Below, piece after piece: positions 6,534 through 14,818 of a stretch of 18,729 nucleotides of DNA; position 1 is the first letter of the stretch; each line of letters begins with the position of its first letter. Origin of the DNA: Lachnospira sp. UBA3212 (GTDB lineage: Bacteria > Bacillota > Clostridia > Lachnospirales > Lachnospiraceae). The notes below the pieces were generated by a model that was not told the origin of the DNA, searched no databases, and was given only the letters and a program-made list of their open reading frames with translations. Made by a program: the position numbers and the translations under genes. Location: the NCBI GenBank assembly GCA_002363615.1, contig DEWK01000009.1, forward strand, positions 1 through 18,729, read 5' to 3'.

Positions 6534-8503
6534 TTGAAAAGATGAAATTTATTAGTATTACCGGTCCTAAGCATGATTTTGACCGGATGATTAATACTTA
6601 TTTGTCTCATTATGAGATTCAGTTAGAGAATGCACTCTTGGAACTTCCAAAGACCCAAGACCTACGTCCTTACCTGGAGAATAATCCCTACAAAGACCTG
6701 CTTAGGGATTGTGATGCTTTGATTGCAAGATTAGAAAGCACTAAGGATTCCAAAGAGAAAAAAAATAAAAAGACAGACAAGGATGAGATTAAAAAGAAGA
6801 AGATGCATTTGAATCCATCCATTCAACTGGTAGAGGGCCTAACAAAGAAACTTAGCAAGCAAGTCGCTGACATTAAGGCCTTAGAAGAACAGAAGGCCCA
6901 GATTCAGACGTCCTGCGATCAGATTGCTCCCTTTGTTTCCCTTCACTATGATATTAAAAAAATTATTTCCATGCACTACATTCGCTTCCGGTTTGGACGA
7001 ATCCCCAAAGAATATTGGACCAGCTTCCAAAAATATGTAGCGGAAGATATTTCTGCAATCTTTGAGGAATGTGCCGTAGATGCGCATTATGTTTGGGGAA
7101 TCTACTTTGTTCCCCTGGCTGAGAAAGATAAGATTGATGCTATTTATCAGTCCCTGCATTTTGAAAGAATTTTCCTGCCGGATGAATATGAAGGATCCCC
7201 GGCTGCTGCCATGTCGGATTTGCAGGAGAAGATGAATCGCTTAGGCCTTGAAATCGAAGAAAAAGAAAGAAATCTACGAGAACTTCTAGAAATGCAGGCA
7301 GAAGAACTTTATGGCGCACGGGCCCGGATTGCCACTGCCTCTGATAATTTTTCTTATCGAAAGATGGCCGCAACCACCAAGGAAGAAGATCAGCAAGTCT
7401 TTTATATTCTTTGTGGATGGATGACAAAATCCCATGCCTTATCCCTAAAAGAAGAGATGGCAGGAGAAACTGACACGGTGCTTTTAATCGAGGATTCTAG
7501 GGATGCCCTTCAAAAGCCTCCTACTAAATTAAAAAATCCAAAAATCTTTCAACCATTTGAATTATATACAAAGATGTATGGTCTTCCGGACTATCGGGAA
7601 TTTGATCCCACGGTCTTTATTGGAATCACCTACTCCTTGATATTCGGAGCTATGTTTGGAGACTTTGGGCAGGGACTCCTCCTCTTTTTAGGAGGTCTTT
7701 TCCTCTATTACAAAAAGAAATCTTCCCTTTGTGGAATCATTGCTTCCTGTGGAATTTTTTCTATGATTTTTGGTCTCCTGTTTGGTTCTGTCTTTGGTTT
7801 TGAAGATCTGATTCCTCCCCTTTGGGATCGACCGGCCACCGCTATGACAAAGCTTGCCGGCATAGGATATTTAAATTCCGTTTTTGTAATTTCTATTTTA
7901 TTTGGAATGCTTATGATGCTAATCACCATGGCATTACATGTAATGATTCAAGTTCGTATGAAGAACAAAACGGATGCACTGTTTGATTCCGCCGGACTTT
8001 CTGGCCTTGTCTTTTATGGAGTTTTAGTCCTATTGCTAGTACTGCTACTTTCCGGACATTCCCTGCCGGCCTGTGGAATTTTTATTTTTCTTTTGCTCCT
8101 ATCCTTTTTGACCATGACTTTTAAGGAACCTTTCAGTGCCTTGTTAGATAAGAAAAAAGAAAATCTCTTTCCAGAAGGAAAAGGCATGTTTGCCGTAATG
8201 GCTTTCTTCCATATGTTTGAAGTTTGCCTTTCTTTCTTTTCAAACACCCTTTCCTTTATTCGAATCGGTGCCTTTGCCGTCAGCCATGCAGCCATGATGG
8301 AAGTTGTTTTGCAATTTGCAAACTTTGAGGGCTCTTTCGATGGGAATTGGATCGTTCTTATATTAGGAAACCTATTTGTTATGGGGATGGAAGGTCTGAT
8401 CGTTGGAATTCAAGTACTAAGGTTAGAATACTATGAATTCTTTGGTCATTTCTACCACGGAACGGGACGTCCCTTCCGACCATTTGCAAAAAATGATTTA
8501 TAA
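6530..8503 (+). CDS. ntpI: V-type ATPase subunit I (NtpI, membrane stator, a-subunit)
   Basis: A 657-residue two-part subunit. The N-terminal half (to about 345) is soluble and helical, with coiled-coil stretches at about 70-125 and 225-265, and binds the peripheral stalks. The C-terminal half has about seven or eight membrane helices. It begins with the conserved block DPTVFIGITYSLIFGAMFGD. The essential ion-channel Arg is Arg578 in SFIRIGAFAVSH. The second conserved block carries Glu621 in MEGLIVGIQ, followed by YYEFFGHFYHGTGRPFRPF near the C-terminus. With ring subunit K it forms the ion path. The start is GTG at 6530, 9 bases after AGGAGG and overlapping the ntpC stop. An ATG four codons later is an alternative with poorer spacing. 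No key residue is missing. Confidence 0.95.
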   Translation: MIEKMKFISITGPKHDFDRMINTYLSHYEIQLENALLELPKTQDLRPYLENNPYKDLLRDCDALIARLESTKDSKEKKNKKTDKDEIKKKKMHLNPSIQLVEGLTKKLSKQVADIKALEEQKAQIQTSCDQIAPFVSLHYDIKKIISMHYIRFRFGRIPKEYWTSFQKYVAEDISAIFEECAVDAHYVWGIYFVPLAEKDKIDAIYQSLHFERIFLPDEYEGSPAAAMSDLQEKMNRLGLEIEEKERNLRELLEMQAEELYGARARIATASDNFSYRKMAATTKEEDQQVFYILCGWMTKSHALSLKEEMAGETDTVLLIEDSRDALQKPPTKLKNPKIFQPFELYTKMYGLPDYREFDPTVFIGITYSLIFGAMFGDFGQGLLLFLGGLFLYYKKKSSLCGIIASCGIFSMIFGLLFGSVFGFEDLIPPLWDRPATAMTKLAGIGYLNSVFVISILFGMLMMLITMALHVMIQVRMKNKTDALFDSAGLSGLVFYGVLVLLLVLLLSGHSLPACGIFIFLLLLSFLTMTFKEPFSALLDKKKENLFPEGKGMFAVMAFFHMFEVCLSFFSNTLSFIRIGAFAVSHAAMMEVVLQFANFEGSFDGNWIVLILGNLFVMGMEGLIVGIQVLRLEYYEFFGHFYHGTGRPFRPFAKNDL

Positions 8504-8518
8504 TTTGGAGGTATTGTT

Positions 8519-8932
8519 ATGCTTGTAAATATTACACTATTAATCGCCTTGCTTTTAAGCATTGTAGTTCCATTTATCGCCTACGCCTTAAGCTCCCGTA
8601 GCAAAAAATCCTTTAAAAGAAGTTTGGCAGGAAACCTTATTGCCTTCTTCCTTACTTTTTTAATTACTACTATTTTTATTTTCAGTAAAAGTGCTATGGC
8701 TGCTGGATCCGCATCCGCTTCCGGTCTGGGATTTATCGGTGCCGGCCTGGCGGTAGGTCTCTCTGGCATTGGTGGAGGAATCGCCGTTTCTTCTGCTGCG
8801 TCTGCTGCCCTTGGGGCCTTAAGCGAAGACAGTTCTATTCTTGGTAAATCCCTGATTTACGTAGGACTTGCAGAAGGTGTCTGCCTTTACGGTTTGGTAA
8901 TCGCATTTATGATTTTAAGCCGTTTGGGCTAA
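8519..8932 (+). CDS. ntpK: V-type ATPase subunit K (proteolipid c-ring subunit)
   Basis: A 137-residue membrane protein with four predicted helices, at about 3-24, 38-58, 68-92 and 110-134. The second hairpin is a standard c-subunit: a Gly/Ala-rich helix (GAGLAVGLSGIGGGIAV), a polar loop at about 100-108, and the ion-binding glutamate Glu119 in GLAEGV. The first hairpin is quite different. It is rich in Leu/Ile/Phe, lacks the glycine pattern, has a basic loop (SRSKKSFKR) and ends in an Ala-rich stretch at 60-68 like a signal-peptide end. The ring would thus carry one carboxylate per four helices, as in V-type rings. The Gln and the Thr/Ser next to Glu used by Na+-binding rings are not evident (V and G at the aligned places), so proton coupling is possible. 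GGAGG lies 7 bases before the ATG. Confidence 0.9.
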   Translation: MLVNITLLIALLLSIVVPFIAYALSSRSKKSFKRSLAGNLIAFFLTFLITTIFIFSKSAMAAGSASASGLGFIGAGLAVGLSGIGGGIAVSSAASAALGALSEDSSILGKSLIYVGLAEGVCLYGLVIAFMILSRLG

Positions 8933-8941
8933 GAAAGAAGA

Positions 8942-9256
8942 ATGCCTATGAAAATGTTTTTAATTAGTGACAACGTAGATACCTTAACCGGAATGCGTCT
9001 GGGCGGAGTAGAAGGCCTGGTGGTTCATGAACGTCAGGAATTAAAAGAGGCCCTAAATCAGGTCCTACAGGACCCCTCCTATGGAATCCTTTTAATGACC
9101 GAGAAGCTTAGCGGACAATTTCCCGACGTAGTGGAAGACCTACGCTTCCACCGTTCTCTTCCTCTTTTGGTTGAGATCCCCGACCGTCACGGTACCGGTC
9201 GTAAACCCGATTTCATTACGGATTATGTTAGAGAGGCCATTGGCATCCAGTTATAA
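8942..9256 (+). CDS. ntpG: V-type ATPase subunit F (NtpG, central stalk)
   Basis: A 104-residue protein of the ATP-synthase F subunit family, which binds subunit D in the rotating central shaft. It shows the family's small alpha/beta fold start (FLISDNVDTLTGMRLGGV), then YGILLMTEKL at about 47-56, then SLPLLVEIPDRHG near 76-88, which matches the usual P-L-x-x-x-I-P segment. The ATG is 9 bases after the ntpK stop and has only a weak purine-rich site (AAGAAAG), so it probably relies on coupling. Met3 and Met5 are possible alternative starts. The TAA stop overlaps the ribosome site of ntpE. Confidence 0.88.
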   Translation: MPMKMFLISDNVDTLTGMRLGGVEGLVVHERQELKEALNQVLQDPSYGILLMTEKLSGQFPDVVEDLRFHRSLPLLVEIPDRHGTGRKPDFITDYVREAIGIQL

Positions 9257-9262
9257 GGAGGG
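9256..9262 (+). promoter_or_regulatory. Ribosome binding site fixing the GTG start of ntpE
   Basis: AGGAGGG lies 7 bases before GTG 9270 and just after the ntpG stop. The frame is open further upstream inside ntpG, but no start there has a comparable site. Confidence 0.8.
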
Positions 9263-9269
9263 AAGACCT

Positions 9270-9878
9270 GTGAATATTGAAAAAAAACTACAACACTTTA
9301 TGGATCTTTCTATGCTAACAGCAAACCAGGAACGCTCCAAAGAGGTGAGCCAATATGAAAAGATTGCCCTAGAAAACCTAGAAAGCTATAAGCAGGAAGC
9401 CATAAAAAAAGCAGAGCTTGACTTGCGTTCCGGCAAGGAGCGAATTCTTCGGGAATGTCACCGGAATGCTGCTGCCACGGAATCAAAAATAAAAAAGGAG
9501 CATTCTCTTTTGCTAGCCTCCCTAAAGGAAGATTTATTTTCTAGGGTTTTAGACTTGTTAGAAGACTATAAATCTACCCAAGCGTATGAAGAACTTTTAT
9601 ATGAACAAATCAAGGAAGCCATTCAAATTGCAGATGGAAAAAAATTAGAAATCTATTTGGACCCTTCCGATCTTCATTCTTGTGACCGGCTTGCCGCTAA
9701 AACCGGTCTTCCCATCTATCTTTCTGCAGAAGGATTTTTAGGAGGAATTCAAGCCGTGATTAAGGAGCGGAACCTCTTTATCGATCACTCCTTTCTCTCA
9801 GTTTTTCAAGATCAAAAAGCGAAATTTCATTTTAAGGAGGCCGGCTATGGAACAAACAGCAATACTTTACGGAATTAA
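9270..9878 (+). CDS. ntpE: V-type ATPase subunit E (peripheral stalk)
   Basis: A 202-residue subunit that pairs with the small G-like subunit in the peripheral stalk and caps the head. Residues 1-95 are a long charged helix (coiled coil with Lys/Glu/Gln/Ala). Residues 100-200 form a globular alpha/beta end containing LSAEGFLGGIQAVIKERNLFIDHSF at about 154-178, which matches the family's conserved G-G-x motif. The GTG start at 9270 is selected by AGGAGGG. A longer reading from an ATG at 9171 would lie inside ntpG and is not credible. The 3' end overlaps ntpA by 32 bases, so the ntpA ribosome site lies inside ntpE. In this operon it follows ntpG rather than ntpK. Confidence 0.87.
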   Translation: MNIEKKLQHFMDLSMLTANQERSKEVSQYEKIALENLESYKQEAIKKAELDLRSGKERILRECHRNAAATESKIKKEHSLLLASLKEDLFSRVLDLLEDYKSTQAYEELLYEQIKEAIQIADGKKLEIYLDPSDLHSCDRLAAKTGLPIYLSAEGFLGGIQAVIKERNLFIDHSFLSVFQDQKAKFHFKEAGYGTNSNTLRN

Positions 9879-11613
9879 CGGACCGGTTTGTACCATTAAG
9901 GGAAGGACTTCTCTTCGCATGGGAGAGATGGTCTATGTAGGAAAAGATTATCTGGTGGGTGAGGTGATTCGTTTAACCTCAAATGAAACCACCATTCAGG
10001 TTTATGAAGAGACCAGTGGCTTACGTCCCAAAGATCCGGTATATGGAACCGGAAGCGGGATTTTTGTAACCCTAGCCCCTGGCATTATCAATAATATTTT
10101 CGATGGAATTGAACGTCCCCTTTCTTCGATTGCTAAGGATTCCGGCATTTTTATTAAAAGAGGAATTTCGGTAGATTCCTTAGACCAAAAGAAAAAATGG
10201 GATACCCATATAACGGTTCAAGTGGGAGATAAAGTTTTTGGTGGCACGGTAATTGCTACCGTGCAAGAAACACCCGCTATCCTTCACAAGGTTATGGTTC
10301 CTCCCGGGATTTCCGGAAAGGTCCTATCTGTGGTTCCCGATGGGGCCTATACCATTCATAATCCCTTAGTGATTTTAGAACTGGCGGATGGTTCACCCAA
10401 GGAATTATCTATGACCCAGCATTGGCCCATCCGAACCCCAAGACCTTACTTAAAGCGCTATGCTGCCTCTAGGCCTCTGATTACCGGTCAAAGAATCTTA
10501 GATACCCTCTTTCCTATAGCGAAAGGCGGTACCGCAGCCATTCCCGGAGGGTTTGGTACGGGAAAAACCATGACCCAGCATCAAATTGCCAAATGGTCCG
10601 ATGCCGATCTCATTATTTATATTGGTTGTGGAGAACGTGGCAATGAGATGACTCAGGTCTTAGAAGAATTTTCGGAACTTGTGGACCCAAAAACCGGAAA
10701 TCCCCTGATGGACCGGACGATTTTGATTGCAAATACGTCCAATATGCCGGTGGCTGCCCGTGAAGCATCCATCTATACCGGCCTTTCCCTGGCGGAGTAC
10801 TACCGGGATATGGGCTATCATGTAGCAATCATGGCAGACTCTACCTCCAGATGGGCGGAAGCCCTAAGGGAGCTTTCCGGACGTTTAGAGGAAATGCCTG
10901 CAGAAGAAGGATTTCCTGCCTACTTAGCCAGTAGACTTTCCGGTTTTTATGAACGGGCCGGCTATGTACAAAATTTAAATGGCTCTGACGGGTCCATTAC
11001 CATTATCGGTGCAGTTTCTCCCCAAGGAGGCGATTTTTCCGAGCCGGTTACCCAAAATACCAAACGTTTTGTCCGGTGTTTTTGGGGCCTGGACAAGTCC
11101 TTAGCCTACGCAAGACACTATCCGGCCATCCACTGGCTTTCCTCTTACAGCGAATATATCGGTGATTTAACTGACTGGTATAATAGTCATGTGGGACCTA
11201 ATTTTATCCAGTGTCGAAACCGAATCATTGGCATTTTAAATCAGGAAAGCTCTTTAATGGAGATTGTAAAATTAATTGGAAGTGACGTGCTTCCGGACGA
11301 CCAAAAATTAACCCTTGAGATTGCCCGGGTTATTCGACTAGGCTTTCTCCAGCAAAATGCCTTTCACGTAGAGGACACCTGCGTTCCTTTGGAGAAGCAA
11401 CTGAAGATGATGGAGTTAATTCTCTACCTCTACGACCAGTGCAAGGACTTAATTGACATGGGCATGCCTATGTCCTACCTGAAACAAGAGTCGATTTTTG
11501 ATGATATCATCGCCATTAAATACGATGTTCCCAATGCCAAACTTTCACTCTTTCGAAAGTACTGGCACCAGGTAGATCATTTTCATGACGAAGTCATTGC
11601 TAAAAATGCTTAA
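9847..11613 (+). CDS. ntpA: V-type ATPase catalytic subunit A
   Basis: A 588-residue ATPase subunit that alternates with B in the A3B3 head and hydrolyses or makes ATP. An N-terminal beta-barrel (1-70) is followed by the A-specific non-homologous insert at about 110-190, which separates V-type A from F-type beta. The Walker A loop is GGFGTGKT (234-241) with Lys240. The catalytic glutamate is in GERGNE (Glu263). A conserved block MADSTSRWAEALREL lies near residue 328. The C-terminal helical domain appears complete. Length is normal. AAGGAGG lies 6 bases before the ATG, inside the end of ntpE. The stop is 11 bases before ntpB. Confidence 0.98.
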   Translation: MEQTAILYGINGPVCTIKGRTSLRMGEMVYVGKDYLVGEVIRLTSNETTIQVYEETSGLRPKDPVYGTGSGIFVTLAPGIINNIFDGIERPLSSIAKDSGIFIKRGISVDSLDQKKKWDTHITVQVGDKVFGGTVIATVQETPAILHKVMVPPGISGKVLSVVPDGAYTIHNPLVILELADGSPKELSMTQHWPIRTPRPYLKRYAASRPLITGQRILDTLFPIAKGGTAAIPGGFGTGKTMTQHQIAKWSDADLIIYIGCGERGNEMTQVLEEFSELVDPKTGNPLMDRTILIANTSNMPVAAREASIYTGLSLAEYYRDMGYHVAIMADSTSRWAEALRELSGRLEEMPAEEGFPAYLASRLSGFYERAGYVQNLNGSDGSITIIGAVSPQGGDFSEPVTQNTKRFVRCFWGLDKSLAYARHYPAIHWLSSYSEYIGDLTDWYNSHVGPNFIQCRNRIIGILNQESSLMEIVKLIGSDVLPDDQKLTLEIARVIRLGFLQQNAFHVEDTCVPLEKQLKMMELILYLYDQCKDLIDMGMPMSYLKQESIFDDIIAIKYDVPNAKLSLFRKYWHQVDHFHDEVIAKNA

Positions 11614-11624
11614 AGGAGGTTCCT

Positions 11625-13010
11625 ATGGCAATTGAATATTTAGGACTAAGTGAAATTAATGGACCTCTGATTGCCCTAGATGGGGTAAGAGATGCCGCTT
11701 ACGATGAAATCGTTGAATTTTCCATTGATCATGGAAAAGACCATAAACTAGGACGAATCATTGAAATTTCCGGGGAACGAGCCGTCATTCAGGTCTTTGA
11801 AAAAACGGATAATATGTCTTTGGACAACACCCATACCAGACCTACGGGACATCCCTTAGAGATTCCTCTATCTCTGGAAATCTTAGGGCGAACCTTTAAT
11901 GGAATCGGCCAACCCATTGATGGCATGGGACCTGTAGCTTCCGATGACTTTCGAGATGTAAACGGACTCCCTTTAAATCCAGTGCAGCGCGAGTACCCAA
12001 GAAACTACATCCGTACTGGGATTTCCGCCATCGACGCCTTAACTACCCTGATTCGAGGACAGAAGTTACCAATCTTTTCTGGAAATGGTCTTCCCCATGA
12101 CAAGTTAGCCGCTCAGATCGTTCGGCAGGCTTCTTTAGCTGATGATTCTCAGGAAGAATTTGCTATTGTCTTTGCCGCCATGGGCGTAAAGTATGATGTG
12201 GCTGAGTATTTCCGTAGAACCTTTGAAGAAAGCGGGGTTTCCGACCACGTTTGTATGTTTCTAAATCTGGCAAATGATCCTGTGGTGGAACGTTTGATTA
12301 CTCCAAAGGTTGCCTTAACCGCTGCAGAATATTTAGCATTTGAAAAGGATATGCATATCCTTGTTATTCTTACAGATATGACTTCCTATGCGGAAGCCCT
12401 AAGAGAAGTTTCCTCTTCTAAGGGAGAAATTCCCTCTAGAAAAGGCTATCCCGGATACCTTTACAGTGATTTAGCAACCATTTACGAACGAGCTGGAATT
12501 GTTAAAAATGCCAAAGGATCGGTGACTCAGATTCCAATCCTTACCATGCCTAACGATGATATTACCCATCCCATTCCGGATCTTACGGGATATATTACGG
12601 AGGGTCAGATTGTACTAGACAGAACCCTCTTTGGTCAGTCTATCTATCCGCCCATCTCCATCCTTCCTTCCCTTTCTCGTTTGATGAAGGATGGCATTGG
12701 AGAAGGTTACACCAGAAAGGATCACCAGGGACTTGCCAACCAATTGTTTTCCGCCTATGCCAAGGTACAGGATGCCAGAGCCCTGGCTTCCGTGATTGGA
12801 GAAGACGAACTCTCTGCCAATGATAAGAAATATTTATCCTTCGGCAAGGCCTTTGAAGAAAGCTTTATCGGTCAAGGAGAAGAAGAAAATCGTTCCATCA
12901 TTGAAACTCTGGAGTTAGGATGGAAGCTTTTAACCCTTCTTCCTCGTGAGGAGTTGGACCGAATCGACACTAAGATATTAGAAGAATTTTATCCAGTTAC
13001 AAATCATTAA
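11625..13010 (+). CDS. ntpB: V-type ATPase regulatory subunit B
   Basis: A 461-residue non-catalytic nucleotide-binding subunit of the head. It has the same fold as A but no P-loop. The Walker A position is SGNGLPHDK at 152-160, which is normal for B subunits and not a defect. Other family segments are ILTDMTSYAEALREVSSS near 246-263 and PSLSRLMKDGIGEGYTRKDH near 347-366, which includes the Arg that reaches into the catalytic site of A. Length is typical. AGGAGG lies 5 bases before the ATG. The TAA is followed directly by the ribosome site of ntpD. Confidence 0.97.
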   Translation: MAIEYLGLSEINGPLIALDGVRDAAYDEIVEFSIDHGKDHKLGRIIEISGERAVIQVFEKTDNMSLDNTHTRPTGHPLEIPLSLEILGRTFNGIGQPIDGMGPVASDDFRDVNGLPLNPVQREYPRNYIRTGISAIDALTTLIRGQKLPIFSGNGLPHDKLAAQIVRQASLADDSQEEFAIVFAAMGVKYDVAEYFRRTFEESGVSDHVCMFLNLANDPVVERLITPKVALTAAEYLAFEKDMHILVILTDMTSYAEALREVSSSKGEIPSRKGYPGYLYSDLATIYERAGIVKNAKGSVTQIPILTMPNDDITHPIPDLTGYITEGQIVLDRTLFGQSIYPPISILPSLSRLMKDGIGEGYTRKDHQGLANQLFSAYAKVQDARALASVIGEDELSANDKKYLSFGKAFEESFIGQGEEENRSIIETLELGWKLLTLLPREELDRIDTKILEEFYPVTNH

Positions 13011-13021
13011 GGAGGGAGCCT

Positions 13022-13639
13022 ATGAATCTCAATGCTGTACCCACCAAGGGAAATCTCATTGTAGCTAAGAACTCTTTGAAACTGGCCAGGCAGGGATTTG
13101 ACCTAATGGATAAAAAAAGAAATATTTTAATTCGAGAAATCATGGAATTAAATGAAGAAGCTAAGGCAATCCAATCGGAGATTGATCAAACCTTCACCCA
13201 GGCCTACCGGGCCCTTGAAGAGGCAAATATCCAAATGGGCATTTCCAATGTGGAAGACTATGCGTTTACCATTCCCCTAGAAGACAGTATCAAAATAAAA
13301 GTACGCTCCATTATGGGAACGGAAATCCCCTTGGTAGAACATGAATGTAGGGAAGAAACTCCGGATTATTCCTTTGCAGATACTAAAGAATCCTTAGATG
13401 AGGCACAAGCCTGTTTTAAAAAGGTAAAAGACTTGGTAATCCGCCTTTCTTCCGTGGAAACTTCTGCCTACCGTTTAGCTATTAATATTAAAAAGACTCA
13501 AAAAAGAGCCAATGCCTTAAAAAACATTACCATTCCTAACTACGCTTCTTTAAGCAAGAGCATTGCAGATGCTTTAGAAGAAAAGGATCGCGAGGAATTT
13601 ACTCGGTTAAAGGTTATTAAGGAACGACTCTACCATTAA
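13022..13639 (+). CDS. ntpD: V-type ATPase subunit D (rotor shaft)
   Basis: A 205-residue subunit forming the central shaft that turns inside the A3B3 head. The conserved start NAVPTKGNLIVAKNSLKLARQG is followed by a long helix to about 70. A short beta-containing middle (about 75-125) binds subunit F, and a second long helix at about 125-195 makes the antiparallel coiled coil, with RRxNALK-like KRANALKNITIPNY near 160-173. Length is typical. GGAGGG lies 6 bases before the ATG. This is the last gene of the operon; its TAA runs into the terminator hairpin. Confidence 0.96.
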   Translation: MNLNAVPTKGNLIVAKNSLKLARQGFDLMDKKRNILIREIMELNEEAKAIQSEIDQTFTQAYRALEEANIQMGISNVEDYAFTIPLEDSIKIKVRSIMGTEIPLVEHECREETPDYSFADTKESLDEAQACFKKVKDLVIRLSSVETSAYRLAINIKKTQKRANALKNITIPNYASLSKSIADALEEKDREEFTRLKVIKERLYH

Positions 13640-13675
13640 AAAATCGCTCAGGCCTATGGGTCTGGGCGATTTTTT
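13638..13675. terminator. Strong bidirectional terminator ending the V-ATPase operon
   Basis: A 17-bp stem (13638-13654 with 13659-13675, including two G-U pairs in the plus-strand RNA) closes a TATG loop. Six A at the left edge and six T at the right make it work in both directions. It overlaps the ntpD stop and lies 19 bases beyond the stop of the convergent exonuclease gene, so both transcripts probably end here. Confidence 0.9.
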
Positions 13676-13694
13676 AACGGGGACTTACTATCCC

Positions 13695-14654
13695 TTATGC
13701 ATCTGCATGATCTATACGGGCTCGCTTCTCTCTTCGCTTCTCACGAATGGCGTCCTGCTTTTTCTTAATCTGCAGAGCACTGATAATTGAAATTGGTTTC
13801 GTTACCTTGGTTGCATAAAACATCCCATTCTCACATTTCTTCATTCGAATTACTCCGGAATGAAGTCCATGCTTAGGACAATTGGCAACACTGTAATAGG
13901 TCTTGGAATTGTCTGAAAACCATGGCAGGATTGGCTTAAGTTTCTTTCCACACTTCTGACAGGTTAACTCTCTTACCCGAGAATCTTCTGCTGCCTCTTC
14001 CTTGGTTCGAAATTTTCTTGAAACATACTTATGACAGTTATCAAAACTTACATAAATCTCTTGGTCCCGATTATTAGGAACATAATAGCAGTCAATGGAA
14101 AAATACTGCTTATAAAGATCAAAGTTCATCTTCTGCATGACCGCTAGCGTGTATTTGGCATCATTCACTGCCCGATGAAATTTTTCTCCTTCCTTTAGGT
14201 CCAGGTGTTCCACTGCATCAGATAAAGACACCTTGTTGGTTCCCTCAAAATAAGCCAAACTAAAGAGATTTTGCACATCTTCATAAAACAAAGGAAAGGC
14301 CAGCCTTCTTTTAATCTTATGAAAATGCATATTTCTCTGTAGTTCTGTCAAATCCATGGAACCCCAGGTACAAAACATCATGTCTTCCCCACACCAATCT
14401 AGAAAATCCCTGATTACCTCTGGAAATTCCCGACACTTCTTTAGATCATTCATGGTAATATTGCATATTTCTTTTACTTTATAATGTAACTGCCGGTAAA
14501 TTCTCGGCCGGATCAACTCGCTGAATGTATCCACAAGTTTCAGTTCTTCGTTGACCTTTACTGCACCAATTTCAATAATCTCAAATGGAATCCTTGGATG
14601 ATTCTGTCCGTTGGGACTTTGATTCCATTCCAAATCCAATATGATGTAATTCAT
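13695..14654 (-). CDS. DEDDh 3'-5' exonuclease with C-terminal zinc-ribbon-like motif
   Basis: A 319-residue protein with an N-terminal exonuclease domain of the RNase T/DNA polymerase III epsilon superfamily (residues 1-180). The four acidic residues and the histidine of the DEDDh group are all visible: Asp7 and Glu9 in LDLEW, Asp101 in WGSMDL, and His160 with Asp165 in FHRAVNDA. It resembles KapD-type exonucleases, stand-alone enzymes that trim RNA or DNA 3' ends. The C-terminal part has CQKC (Cys232, Cys235) and CPKH (Cys259, His262), spaced as a possible zinc-binding site, then a highly basic tail. Both suggest nucleic-acid binding. GGAG precedes the ATG by 5 bases. The gene is convergent to the ATPase operon and divergent from dacF. 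RNA versus DNA as substrate cannot be decided from sequence. Confidence 0.88.
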   Translation of the reverse strand: MNYIILDLEWNQSPNGQNHPRIPFEIIEIGAVKVNEELKLVDTFSELIRPRIYRQLHYKVKEICNITMNDLKKCREFPEVIRDFLDWCGEDMMFCTWGSMDLTELQRNMHFHKIKRRLAFPLFYEDVQNLFSLAYFEGTNKVSLSDAVEHLDLKEGEKFHRAVNDAKYTLAVMQKMNFDLYKQYFSIDCYYVPNNRDQEIYVSFDNCHKYVSRKFRTKEEAAEDSRVRELTCQKCGKKLKPILPWFSDNSKTYYSVANCPKHGLHSGVIRMKKCENGMFYATKVTKPISIISALQIKKKQDAIREKRREKRARIDHADA

Positions 14655-14777
14655 CTTAGCTCCATTCTATGAATGACCTTCTATATTTTATCATTGATTG
14701 GCTCTTTTGTATATCTTTTCTTTTTCATTCATACTACAAACATTTTGTGATTTCACCTACCTATTTATGTTAATTTA

Positions 14778-14786
14778 TGTTACAAT
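14778..14786 (+). promoter_or_regulatory. Extended -10 promoter for dacF
   Basis: TGTTACAAT fits an extended -10 (TG, one base, then TACAAT, 5 of 6 to consensus). It overlaps a tandem TTATGTTA-type repeat at about 14766-14782. No clear -35. Predicted start near 14793, with a leader of about 26 bases. No convincing promoter was found for the divergent exonuclease in the same 164-base gap. Confidence 0.4.
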
Positions 14787-14818
14787 AACTGCGTATAAAA
14801 AAGATTGGAGTATCACTC

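Noticed and set aside
9171..9269. Longer ntpE reading frame starting inside ntpG
   Set aside because: The extra 33 residues overlap ntpG, have no ribosome site and do not look like subunit E; GTG 9270 has AGGAGGG.
11625..13010. Missing Walker A in subunit B taken as a sign of a broken gene
   Set aside because: B subunits of V-type ATPases normally lack the P-loop; the rest of the sequence is intact.
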